From: Nitrososphaerota archaeon
GTDB lineage: Archaea > Thermoproteota > Nitrososphaeria > Nitrososphaerales > Nitrosopumilaceae
Direction: 5' to 3'
Length of the DNA stretch: 5,927 nucleotides
Assembly: GCA_022564385.1 (NCBI GenBank)
Contig: JADFLN010000087.1
Span: 1-5,927, forward strand
Shown here: positions 1 to 5,756 of the stretch, piece after piece
Numbering within the stretch: the first letter of the stretch is position 1
Layout of the letters: the number at the start of each line of letters is the position of its first letter
Notes under the pieces: model-generated
What the model was told of the DNA's origin: nothing
Database searches by the model: none
What the model saw: only the letters and a program-made list of their open reading frames with translations
Made by a program: the position numbers and the translations under genes

Positions 1-115
1 CGAGGGCATATATTAGCGTTATGAATTTTTAAAAAAAACTATATTTTTTTGAATAAATTTTAGATCAGAATTCTTTGCTAAAAGCACATAAATCAAAGGT
101 GTAAAAAGGTGAATT
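1..115. other. Upstream region of fbp; no assignable gene
   Basis: This leader is very A/T-rich, with homopolymer runs around 30-50. On the plus strand the first frame is open for only seven codons before TGA at 22-24, so the tail of an upstream gene cannot be excluded. On the minus strand an ATG at 9-7 could begin a gene leaving the window, with an A/T-rich TATA-like stretch (about 25-38) at roughly the right distance upstream. Neither can be decided from so few bases. The sequence AATAAATTTTAG near 52-63 is a possible TATA-like element for fbp, giving a leader of about 30 nt, but in such A/T-rich DNA this is weak. Confidence 0.3.
96..111 (+). promoter_or_regulatory. Shine-Dalgarno site of fbp, with a duplicated AAAGGTG
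   Basis: AAAGGTG occurs twice, at 96-102 and 105-111. The second copy, read as AGGTGA, complements the archaeal 16S 3' end (GGAGGTGATC-type) and lies 3-4 nt before the ATG at 116, which supports that start. The upstream copy is 13 nt away, too far to be the normal ribosome site. Its purpose, if any, is unknown. Confidence 0.55.
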
Positions 116-1252
116 ATGAAGATTACAGTTTCAGTTATCAAAGCAGACGTAGGTGGAGTTGGAGGCCATACAAAACCAAGTGATGGTTTAATTGAAGCAG
201 TAAGAAACACTATCAAAAATTCAGCAGATCTATTAATTGATCATTACATCGGATATTGTGGAGATGACGTTCACATTGTAATGTCACACACACATGGAGT
301 AAACAATCAACAAATTCACAAACTTGCGTGGGATTCATTCATGGCAGGAACACAAGTTGCAAAAGAAGAGGGTTTGTATGGTGCAGGACAAGACTTGCTG
401 AAAGATTCTTTTTCAGGAAATGTGAAAGGTATGGGTCCTGGTGTTGCAGAATTAGAATTTGAAGAGAGACAAAATGAAGCATTCACAGTATTTGCAGCAG
501 ATAAAACAGAACCCGGTGCATTCAACTATCCAATTTACAGAATGTTTGTAGACGCATTAAGTAATACAGGTTTGATTGTAAATGAATCACTTGCCAGTGG
601 TGTTAAGATAAACATAATGGATGTTGAAGAAGGAAAAATTGCTGAACTTGAATTATGGCAAGACAAACCAACAATTGAAGCCGCACTAATGTATCCAGGA
701 AGATATGTTGTTGATTCAGTCACTACTAAAGAAGGAGAACCAATTCTTGCAGCATCTACGGATAGGCTACATAACATTGCAGGAACATATGTTGGAAAAG
801 ATGATCCAATATGTCTAATTAGAACACAAAAGAATTTTCCAGCTACAGAAGAAGTTGGAAGTGCATTTAACAATCCACATTATGTTGCAGGGAATACCAG
901 AGGTAGTCACAACATGCCACTAATGCCTGTAAAACTAAACTCTGCAGCAACTATCAATTTCTGCATTCCAATTGTAGAAGCATTAGTATTTAGTATGCAT
1001 AATGGAAAGTTTACAGGTCCATTTGATGGATTCTCAACTCCTGATTGGGACTATGTTAGAGAAATTGCAACAAAGAAGGCAATAGCAATTAGAAGTCAAG
1101 GGTTTATTCATCCAGCAACTCTTGTACCATCAGAATTAGAATATGCTAAAGGATACAAAGCAAGAATGAGTGTTCTTGAGAGCAAGATGAAACCAGTGGA
1201 AGGATATACATACAAAGGTAAAAATAAAGAAAATTATGAAGACCCAGATTAA
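116..1252 (+). CDS. fbp: Fructose-1,6-bisphosphate aldolase/phosphatase (bifunctional, archaeal type)
   Basis: This cytosolic, Mg2+-dependent enzyme condenses dihydroxyacetone phosphate with glyceraldehyde-3-phosphate and then removes the 1-phosphate, giving fructose 6-phosphate. It drives gluconeogenesis one way. The 378-aa protein has the usual family length, and the N-terminus (MKITVSVIKADVGGVGGH) is characteristic. By alignment in memory with the Sulfolobus enzyme, metal ligands are Asp11, His18, Asp50-Asp51 (CGDDVH), Gln92, Asp129 and Asp229-Asp230. The Schiff-base lysine is Lys228 in YVGKDDP, with Tyr225 as the probable acid/base residue. No essential residue appears missing. The ATG at 116 is supported by an AGGTGA site and by the family N-terminus. 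In autotrophic thaumarchaea it would build sugars from carbon fixed by the hydroxypropionate/hydroxybutyrate cycle (inference). A T-rich stretch follows the stop (1254-1270) and may end transcription. Confidence 0.96.
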   Translation: MKITVSVIKADVGGVGGHTKPSDGLIEAVRNTIKNSADLLIDHYIGYCGDDVHIVMSHTHGVNNQQIHKLAWDSFMAGTQVAKEEGLYGAGQDLLKDSFSGNVKGMGPGVAELEFEERQNEAFTVFAADKTEPGAFNYPIYRMFVDALSNTGLIVNESLASGVKINIMDVEEGKIAELELWQDKPTIEAALMYPGRYVVDSVTTKEGEPILAASTDRLHNIAGTYVGKDDPICLIRTQKNFPATEEVGSAFNNPHYVAGNTRGSHNMPLMPVKLNSAATINFCIPIVEALVFSMHNGKFTGPFDGFSTPDWDYVREIATKKAIAIRSQGFIHPATLVPSELEYAKGYKARMSVLESKMKPVEGYTYKGKNKENYEDPD

Positions 1253-1272
1253 TAATTTTCAATTTTATTAAT
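1253..1272 (+). terminator. Possible T-rich terminator after fbp
   Basis: Directly after the fbp stop lie short T runs (TTTTC, TTTTATT) without a stable hairpin. Archaeal transcription commonly ends at such U-rich tracts. The call is weak because the whole intergenic region is A/T-rich. Confidence 0.25.
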
Positions 1273-1316
1273 CAAAGGGAAAAGTTAATAGAAAAAAGAC
1301 TCTAATAAAATATGTA

Positions 1317-1727
1317 ATGAATTTTTTTCAAAAAGTTTTTGATTGGAAAACATACATTTCCACAGTAATTGTAATTGTTACATTTTCAAATTTTATGGCG
1401 GTTTTGTTTGGACACACCATACCAGGAATCTTTTTGACATTCTTCAAAATGGCTGGAGAGTATGTAATTTTAGGATCTGTCTTTGTTTTTGCACTAATTT
1501 GGTTTCTTAAAGCAAGGCCACACAATCGCCCAAAACAATATTCTGTGATAGTATTTGATGTATTTGGAAAAAAGAGTCAAATCGATGGAATTAGAACGAA
1601 ATTTAAAACACATGATGTTGCTTGGAGTTTTATGAAACAGTACAAAAAAGAATATCCATTAAACAACTTTGCGATGGTTTCTGATCATTTTGAATCAGAC
1701 AAACCAACAATTTTCAAATACATCTAG
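1317..1727 (+). CDS. Small protein with two predicted membrane helices, function unknown
   Basis: I do not recognise this 136-aa protein. Two hydrophobic stretches, about residues 12-33 and 46-65, look like a membrane hairpin. The second is followed by the basic stretch KARPHNRPK (65-73), and the N-terminus also carries lysines. By the positive-inside rule both ends should be cytoplasmic. Residues 74-136 form a small soluble tail with a probable strand-helix-strand pattern (YSVIVFDVFG, then a Lys-rich segment, then NFAMVSDHF). No catalytic or metal motif is visible. The ATG at 1317 lacks a nearby Shine-Dalgarno site, so a leaderless message is likely; TTAATA near 1285-1290 is a weak TATA candidate. 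It ends 37 nt before the DNA ligase gene and may be cotranscribed with it. Codon use resembles its neighbours. The coding call is good; the function is open. Confidence 0.8.
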   Translation: MNFFQKVFDWKTYISTVIVIVTFSNFMAVLFGHTIPGIFLTFFKMAGEYVILGSVFVFALIWFLKARPHNRPKQYSVIVFDVFGKKSQIDGIRTKFKTHDVAWSFMKQYKKEYPLNNFAMVSDHFESDKPTIFKYI

Positions 1728-1754
1728 TTTCAAACTTTTATTCAGGATAACGTA

Positions 1755-1758
1755 GAGG
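1755..1758 (+). promoter_or_regulatory. Shine-Dalgarno site of the ligase gene
   Basis: GAGG ends 6 nt before the ATG at 1765, a normal archaeal spacing. It favours this start over the in-frame ATG at 1801 (Met13). A T-rich TATA-like stretch (CTTTTATTC, about 1735-1743) also precedes the gene, but with a ribosome site present the gene may simply be read from the upstream transcript. Confidence 0.55.
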
Positions 1759-1764
1759 ATTAAG

Positions 1765-3531
1765 ATGGAGTTTTCTGTTTTAGCTGATTCCTTTAACAAA
1801 ATGGAATCAACTAGAAAAAGATTAGAATTAACACAACTTCTAGTAGAATTATTTGAAAAAACCCCAAATGAGGTTATTTCTAAGATTGTGTACCTAATTC
1901 AAGGGAAACTGAGACCAGATTTTGAAGGAATTGAATTGGGTGTTGCAGAAAAACTTGCAATAAAAGCTATTTCAAAGTCATCAGGAATTTCAATTAAAAA
2001 AATTGAAGAGGAATATAGAAAAGAAGGAGATCTAGGATATGCAGCATCCAAAATATTAGAACAAAAAACACAGACAACGTTTCTAGTGGAAGACATCACA
2101 GTAGAAAGAGTCTATGAAACATTATTCAAAATTTCTAAGTTAGGGGGTTCTCGCTCACAAGATATGAAGATAAAATACATCTCAAGTTTATTGAATGATG
2201 CAAATCCATTAGAAGCTAGGTACATTTTGAAGATTTTGTTGGGATCTTTAAGATTAGGAATTGCAGAGAATACAGTAATGGATGCATTGGCAATTGCATT
2301 TTCAGGAAATAAGGATAACAGAAAAATTTTAGAATATGCATATAATGTCTCAAGTGATTTAGGAAAAGTTGCTGAGATTATAGCAACTAAAGGTCTTGAA
2401 AGAATTAAAAAGTTTGAAGTTGTTTTATTTAATCCAATCAGACCCATGTTAGCTGACAGAGTAAAAAGTGAAGAAGAAGCAATTGGAAAAATGGGAACTA
2501 ATTTTGCAGCAGAATACAAGTTAGATGGGGAAAGAGTACAAATTCACGTTGAAGGAGGAAAAGTGGTGTTGTTTTCTAGGAGTTTAGAAAATATTTCAAA
2601 TTATTATCCAGACATTATAGAAAAAATTCCTAAAGCAATTCAAGCAGACAATGCAATTTTAGAAGCAGAAGCAGTAGCAATTAATGAAAATACTGGAGAC
2701 TTTTTACCATTTCAAGAATTAATGCATAGAAGAAGAAAATACAAAATAGAAAAAGCAGTTACAAAATATCCAATCACAGTAAATTTTTTTGATATTTTAT
2801 ATTGTAATGGAAAAATCTGTTTAGAGTTAAACTACAAAGATAGAAGAGAAAAACTAGAGAAAATTGTTAGAGAAGATGACTTTGTAAAGTATATTCCAAT
2901 GACAATAGTCAAAAATGAAAATGAAATTAAAGACTTTTTGGAAAATAGTATTAATGCGGGTAGTGAAGGATTAATGTTAAAGATGCTTGACAAACCATAT
3001 CAAGCAGGATCAAGAGGAAGTAACTGGTTAAAGCTAAAACGAGAATACCAAAATGAATTAGGAGACAGTTTAGATCTTGTTGTGATAGGAGGATTTTTTG
3101 GAAAAGGGAGAAGAACAGGAAGTTATGGAACACTACTACTTGCAACATATGATGAAGATGAGGACACATTCACTAGTATTTGTAAAGTAGGGACAGGATT
3201 TTCAGATGAAGATTTAGACCAATTGTATCAAATTTTAAATCCAAAAGTTACAATCAAGAAAAATCCTCGCATAAACAGCGAAATGGAAGCGGACGTGTGG
3301 TTTGAACCAGAATTAGTGATCGAAGTAGTAGCATCAGAAATTACAATAAGTCCAATTCACCAAGCAGCCAAAGATAAGATTAGGAAAGACGCAGGTCTTG
3401 CATTAAGATTTCCAAAATTTACTGGAAAAATCAGACTTGAAAAAGCAGCTGAAGATGCATCCACAAATGAAGAAGTTATTACATTGTACAAAGGGCAGAA
3501 AAAAGTAGCACATGATAGAAATTTAATATAA
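1765..3531 (+). CDS. lig: ATP-dependent DNA ligase (archaeal LigB type)
   Basis: This enzyme seals nicks during Okazaki-fragment joining and DNA repair, via an AMP-lysine intermediate. The 588-aa length matches archaeal replicative ligases (about 560-610 aa). The layout is an N-terminal DNA-binding domain (about 1-215), an adenylation domain (about 216-430) and an OB-fold domain (about 431-588). Motif I is EYKLDGER at 250-257, with Lys252 the adenylated residue. Motif III is SRSLENIS (271-278), motif IIIa lies around FFDILYCNG (341-349), motif IV is SEGLMLK (400-406), motif V is WLKLKREY (421-428), and the motif VI-like sequence LRFP ends at 550. QTTFL at 103-107 sits where the Pyrococcus furiosus ligase has its short PCNA-binding motif. 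All parts needed for activity appear present. The GAGG site supports the start. Its neighbours are not replication genes. Confidence 0.97.
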   Translation: MEFSVLADSFNKMESTRKRLELTQLLVELFEKTPNEVISKIVYLIQGKLRPDFEGIELGVAEKLAIKAISKSSGISIKKIEEEYRKEGDLGYAASKILEQKTQTTFLVEDITVERVYETLFKISKLGGSRSQDMKIKYISSLLNDANPLEARYILKILLGSLRLGIAENTVMDALAIAFSGNKDNRKILEYAYNVSSDLGKVAEIIATKGLERIKKFEVVLFNPIRPMLADRVKSEEEAIGKMGTNFAAEYKLDGERVQIHVEGGKVVLFSRSLENISNYYPDIIEKIPKAIQADNAILEAEAVAINENTGDFLPFQELMHRRRKYKIEKAVTKYPITVNFFDILYCNGKICLELNYKDRREKLEKIVREDDFVKYIPMTIVKNENEIKDFLENSINAGSEGLMLKMLDKPYQAGSRGSNWLKLKREYQNELGDSLDLVVIGGFFGKGRRTGSYGTLLLATYDEDEDTFTSICKVGTGFSDEDLDQLYQILNPKVTIKKNPRINSEMEADVWFEPELVIEVVASEITISPIHQAAKDKIRKDAGLALRFPKFTGKIRLEKAAEDASTNEEVITLYKGQKKVAHDRNLI

Positions 3532-3557
3532 TCGTGCTCAAAAAATACTAGCATTCA

Positions 3558-3577
3558 TGAGGATTTAAATTACCTCA
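3558..3577 (+). promoter_or_regulatory. TATA-like element flanked by inverted TGAGG/CCTCA half-sites
   Basis: ATTTAAAT at 3563-3570 lies about 30 nt before the ATG at 3597, the usual TATA distance for a leaderless or nearly leaderless archaeal message. It is bracketed by TGAGG (3558-3562) and its exact complement CCTCA (3573-3577), separated by 10 bp. A protein bound there would cover the TATA box, so a repressor operator is possible. As RNA it could form only a 5-bp hairpin with a 10-nt loop. Confidence 0.4.
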
Positions 3578-3596
3578 GGATTTTTTGATTTCTGTT

Positions 3597-4250
3597 ATGT
3601 ATAGTGGGGAGCTTGAAGTTCAGGCAAAAAGAAAAGCCATAGCAGTTTTACAAGACGAAATTAACAGAATTCTAAACGCTTCTAGAGAACTTGCAACGCT
3701 ACCTGAACTTATGATAAAAAAAGATAAGAGGGGAATCAAAAATGTACTAGAACAAATTTCAACCATTGAAGAAGAAGTAGAAAATCTAAGACGGAAGATT
3801 ACACGTGAAGTCGCAGATGTTGGAGGACTAATCATGAATAGAGAAAATCTCCTCAATACAGCATATACAATGGATGAAATTGCAGGTTACATTACAGGTA
3901 TCGCATTCAAACTTTCAAATGTAAAACCAGCTACGCTAAAAATAGGAAACCTAGAAAAAGAGATCACAGATCTGATTGAACTAGTCGTAGATGAAGTATA
4001 CAAGTTGAATGAAATTATCAGAAGTCTTAACACAAACACTGCGAATGCAATTGAATTGGCTCAAGAAACACAAACAATAGAAAGAGAAATTGATATTAAA
4101 TACAGACAGGCCACAATTAATCTTCTATCTGAAGTATCAAACACTAAAGAATTACTGTTGATGAAAGATGTAATAGAAGGAATAGAAGAGATGGCAGATA
4201 AATGTCAAAGAGTATCAGATTCTTTCATATTACTAGCATTGAGTCTATAA
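3597..4250 (+). CDS. PhoU-like / DUF47 family helical protein
   Basis: This 217-aa protein is almost wholly alpha-helical. It resembles the DUF47/PhoU-related family, whose members are commonly linked to phosphate uptake through PiT-type transporters or to metal-binding regulatory roles. Counting from the ATG at 3597, family-like acidic helices occur at about residues 58-72 (EEEVENLRRKITREV), 81-106 (starting NRENLLNTAYTMDEIAG) and 192-212 (the DVIEGIEEMADKCQRVSD stretch, a PhoU-type signature). Long heptad-rich helices fill the rest. There are no membrane segments or signal peptide, so it should be cytoplasmic. An in-frame TTG at 3585, 4 nt after AGGA, would add four residues. I prefer the ATG because the TATA-like element at 3563-3570 predicts transcription starting near 3593, downstream of that TTG. 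No phosphate transporter gene is in the window, so the phosphate link is family knowledge only. Confidence 0.82.
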   Translation: MYSGELEVQAKRKAIAVLQDEINRILNASRELATLPELMIKKDKRGIKNVLEQISTIEEEVENLRRKITREVADVGGLIMNRENLLNTAYTMDEIAGYITGIAFKLSNVKPATLKIGNLEKEITDLIELVVDEVYKLNEIIRSLNTNTANAIELAQETQTIEREIDIKYRQATINLLSEVSNTKELLLMKDVIEGIEEMADKCQRVSDSFILLALSL

Positions 4251-4309
4251 ATAAAAATACTATTTTATTTCTAATTCTTCAAAAACAATCAAACATAACT
4301 AGAGAATTC

Positions 4310-4315
4310 ATATAC
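4310..4315 (+). promoter_or_regulatory. Putative TATA box of endA
   Basis: ATATAC is centred about 25 nt upstream of the preferred endA start at 4337, as expected for a leaderless archaeal gene. No Shine-Dalgarno site precedes that ATG. It lies in the 86-nt gap after the PhoU-like gene, whose first part (4251-4275) is T-rich and may terminate the preceding message. Confidence 0.4.
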
Positions 4316-4336
4316 GCTTTATGTTTGACAAGAATT

Positions 4337-4873
4337 ATGAAAAGTGAGTTAATTGAAAATAGAATAATTGTTTGGGATATCAATGATTCACGAAAGCTTT
4401 TCAGCCAGGGATACTATGGGAAACCAATAGGTATTCCAAAACCAAAAATTGAAGAAATTGATGTTCCATTAATTTTGGATCTAATGGAAGGGCTCTATCT
4501 TTTAGAAAATAAGAAAATCACAATTAGTAAATCAAAACAAAAAATAACTATCAATCAAATGATTAAGATTTGTAAAAAAGAATATCATGATTTTGACAAA
4601 AAATATCTAGTTTACAAAAATTTTAGGGATAAAGGATACATCATCAATCCTGGAATAAAATTTGGTTGTGACTTTGCGGTATATGAAAAAGGTCCTGGAA
4701 TTGATCATGCCCCATATTTGATTCAAGTTTACAATAGAAATGAGTCAATTACATCAACAGGAATTGTTCTTGCAGTACGACTTGCAACTACAGTAAGAAA
4801 ACAATTCATTTTAGCAATTCCGAAAGGTAAAGACAAAATAGATTTTCTTGCTTTAGACTGGTGGAAAGCCTAG
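4337..4873 (+). CDS. endA: tRNA-intron (splicing) endonuclease
   Basis: EndA cuts introns from precursor tRNAs at bulge-helix-bulge structures, leaving 2',3'-cyclic phosphate and 5'-OH ends. From ATG 4337 the protein has 178 aa, almost exactly the length of the Methanocaldococcus jannaschii enzyme (179 aa), a homotetramer-forming type. The C-terminal catalytic domain (about 90-178) carries YLVYKNFRDKGYIINPGIKFG, close to the family signature. The triad is complete: Tyr116 in FAVYEKG, His124 in IDHAPYLI and Lys155 in VRKQFILA, matching Tyr115/His125/Lys156 of M. jannaschii. An in-frame ATG at 4202 would add 45 residues that lie partly inside the PhoU-like gene and do not look like the family N-terminus, so I reject it. 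Because some archaea need a second, paralogous subunit, whether this one acts alone cannot be told here. Its stop codon overlaps that of the convergent gene. Confidence 0.95.
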   Translation: MKSELIENRIIVWDINDSRKLFSQGYYGKPIGIPKPKIEEIDVPLILDLMEGLYLLENKKITISKSKQKITINQMIKICKKEYHDFDKKYLVYKNFRDKGYIINPGIKFGCDFAVYEKGPGIDHAPYLIQVYNRNESITSTGIVLAVRLATTVRKQFILAIPKGKDKIDFLALDWWKA

Positions 4874-5247
4874 ACTGTTTTAATGTGACCGGCAATTCTA
4901 TCATAAATTTCAAAAAGTTCTTTGGTAATACCAAATGCAAGATGATTATCCCATTTACTTCTAATTCTAACTGCACCCTTAGTAGGTTCAACATAGATGG
5001 TAGCATATTTGATTGATTGTTTTGCAATCATTTCATTAAGTTCAGTATCTTCATTTAGTTTTGAAGATATACTACCATAGCCATTCCATTCAACTTTAAC
5101 AACAGTTTTTGCACCAAAATGTCCTTTAGTTGTTAGTTTTGTTTTTGCAAGATAGTTTCCATCTGCGGTACCTGTATCCTTTCTTACAATGAAATGTGCT
5201 TGAAATTGGTCTTGTGCGCCCCATGGAATTGGATTTGGATCTTGCAT
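4870..5247 (-). CDS. Conserved-looking hypothetical protein, 125 aa
   Basis: I do not recognise this protein. It has no signal peptide, membrane segment, cysteine or zinc motif, so a small soluble cytoplasmic protein is likely. The pattern suggests strands at about 15-55 (QFQAHFIVRKD, later KTVVKVEWNGYGSI), a helix at 64-76, more strands at 79-105 (ATIYVEPTKGAVRIRSKW) and a closing helix at 107-120 (TKELFEIYDRIAG). This is a mixed alpha/beta fold rich in Lys and aromatic residues, and nucleic-acid binding is conceivable but unsupported. The ATG is 2 nt downstream of the stop of the upstream gene and has AGGGA 5 nt before it, so the two are translated from one message. At the other end its TAG stop shares the palindrome CTAG with the stop of endA. 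Codon use matches the neighbours, supporting a real gene. Confidence 0.78.
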   Translation of the reverse strand: MQDPNPIPWGAQDQFQAHFIVRKDTGTADGNYLAKTKLTTKGHFGAKTVVKVEWNGYGSISSKLNEDTELNEMIAKQSIKYATIYVEPTKGAVRIRSKWDNHLAFGITKELFEIYDRIAGHIKTV

Positions 5248-5249
5248 TT

Positions 5250-5486
5250 CTATCCCTTTTGAATAATTTGTATTACATCGATGTTAGTGTTCTTGACATC
5301 AAGACAGCCCCTATTAGTTATCATTCTAGGTGCTTGAGTAAAATATCTACTATAGTAATCATCTTTTTCAACATCATCAGTTCCAATTTCTTTTGATATT
5401 GAATCCACCCCTATTTTCTTTAACATATCACTAAATTTTTCAGGCCATGTTTGTAAAACAAATGTATCAGACTCGACATCATGCAT
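5250..5486 (-). CDS. Small hypothetical protein, 78 aa
   Basis: I do not recognise this protein. It is soluble, acidic in its first half (DDVEKDD at 37-43), has one cysteine (Cys61, in NRGCLDV) and no membrane or signal segment. Residues 14-33 (starting WPEKFSDMLKKIG) suggest an amphipathic helix; the C-terminal part (NIDVIQIIQ) suggests a strand or short helix. The ATG at 5486 is the first possible start, because a TGA lies in frame 9 nt upstream. No Shine-Dalgarno site precedes it, but CTTTATTT about 27 nt upstream fits a TATA box and a leaderless message. It is the first gene of a tight pair with the 125-aa gene (2-nt gap), so the two products may act together or be partners. This is inferred from spacing only. 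Confidence 0.7.
   Translation of the reverse strand: MHDVESDTFVLQTWPEKFSDMLKKIGVDSISKEIGTDDVEKDDYYSRYFTQAPRMITNRGCLDVKNTNIDVIQIIQKG
5253..5257 (-). promoter_or_regulatory. Shine-Dalgarno-like site of the 125-aa gene
   Basis: On the minus strand AGGGA (5257-5253) lies 5 nt before the ATG at 5247, inside the final codons of the upstream gene. It supports the chosen start and translation as the second gene of an operon. Confidence 0.45.
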
Positions 5487-5509
5487 AAAAAATCATGAGT
5501 CATACCCAC

Positions 5510-5517
5510 AAATAAAG
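5510..5517 (-). promoter_or_regulatory. Putative TATA box of the minus-strand two-gene operon
   Basis: Read on the minus strand, CTTTATTT is centred about 27 nt before the ATG at 5486, predicting a start of transcription at or next to that codon. The 9-bp palindrome ATGAGTCAT (5495-5503) lies between this box and the start codon and could be an operator. Confidence 0.4.
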
Positions 5518-5541
5518 TTAGTCAGATTAGTTTTATCTACT

Positions 5542-5554
5542 TGAATTTAATTCA
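5542..5554. repeat. Short palindrome TGAATT-T-AATTCA
   Basis: A perfect 6-bp inverted repeat with one central base lies about 25 bp upstream of the putative TATA box of the minus-strand operon. That position would suit an activator site, but a palindrome of this size in A/T-rich DNA can arise by chance. Confidence 0.25.
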
Positions 5555-5626
5555 GTCACGATTTCTACAAGTCATTTTTCAAACAAAATATATCAGATTT
5601 ACACATCATTGATTATAAAAATAAAA

Positions 5627-5675
5627 TTGAACTAATTTTTAAAAATCCTCGAGATTGCTTGTCAAATTAGTTCAA
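5627..5675. repeat. Perfect 12-bp inverted repeat, 25-nt spacer
   Basis: TTGAACTAATTT at 5627-5638 is the exact reverse complement of AAATTAGTTCAA at 5664-5675. The 25-nt spacer contains a smaller nested stem, AATC (5644-5647) with GATT (5653-5656), around CTCGA. The arms do not extend further on either side. It could be a stem in an RNA, a protein-binding site or the remnant of a small mobile element; no target-site duplication or transposase is visible. Confidence 0.6.
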
Positions 5676-5708
5676 GAACATTTTAGTTTTAGGAGTGAGT
5701 CCACGGGG

Positions 5709-5756
5709 ATTTACCTACCATTTTGGGGATTAAAATGGGCGCAAATAGGAACAAAT
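5709..5756 (+). ncRNA. Candidate structured RNA (interrupted hairpin), family unknown
   Basis: CCATTTT (5718-5724) pairs perfectly with AAAATGG (5732-5738) across a GGGGATT loop. Below it CCTA (5714-5717) pairs with TAGG (5746-5749), leaving a one-sided bulge GCGCAAA. Below that ATTT (5709-5712) pairs with AAAT (5753-5756) across a small asymmetric loop containing ACA. The heptamer GGGGATT occurs twice, at 5705-5711 and 5725-5731. Strand is uncertain: TATA-like boxes exist on the plus side (5613-5621) and the minus side (5770-5759). I cannot match it to a known family. Confidence 0.25.

Noticed and set aside
19..216. 65-aa minus-strand open frame across the fbp start
   Set aside because: It lies opposite the well-supported fbp N-terminus, and its hydrophobic, low-complexity product looks like antisense of coding sequence.
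2112..2519. 135-aa minus-strand open frame inside the ligase
   Set aside because: It is antisense to the ligase domains, whose motifs are continuous; no initiation signal or recognisable protein character.
3585..3596. TTG start for the PhoU-like gene
   Set aside because: It would precede the predicted transcription start set by the TATA-like box; kept as an alternative but not preferred.
5196..5396. 66-aa plus-strand open frame over the two minus-strand hypothetical genes
   Set aside because: The minus-strand pair has operon spacing, a ribosome site and a promoter-like leader; this frame has none and a serine/isoleucine-rich antisense look.
5555..5610. Possible C/D-box guide RNA on the minus strand (ATGATGT followed by CTGA motifs)
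   Set aside because: The box C match is imperfect, only about six bases separate it from the first CTGA where a guide of about 10 is needed, and no good C' box is present.
5648..5653. CTCGAG palindrome in the inverted-repeat spacer
   Set aside because: A six-base palindrome alone is not informative; treated only as part of the larger dyad.
5689..5721. 10-codon minus-strand open frame MVGKSPWTHS
   Set aside because: Too short to support, lies within the folded segment, and has no ribosome site; the short ORF at 5735-5782 on the plus strand was rejected for the same reasons.
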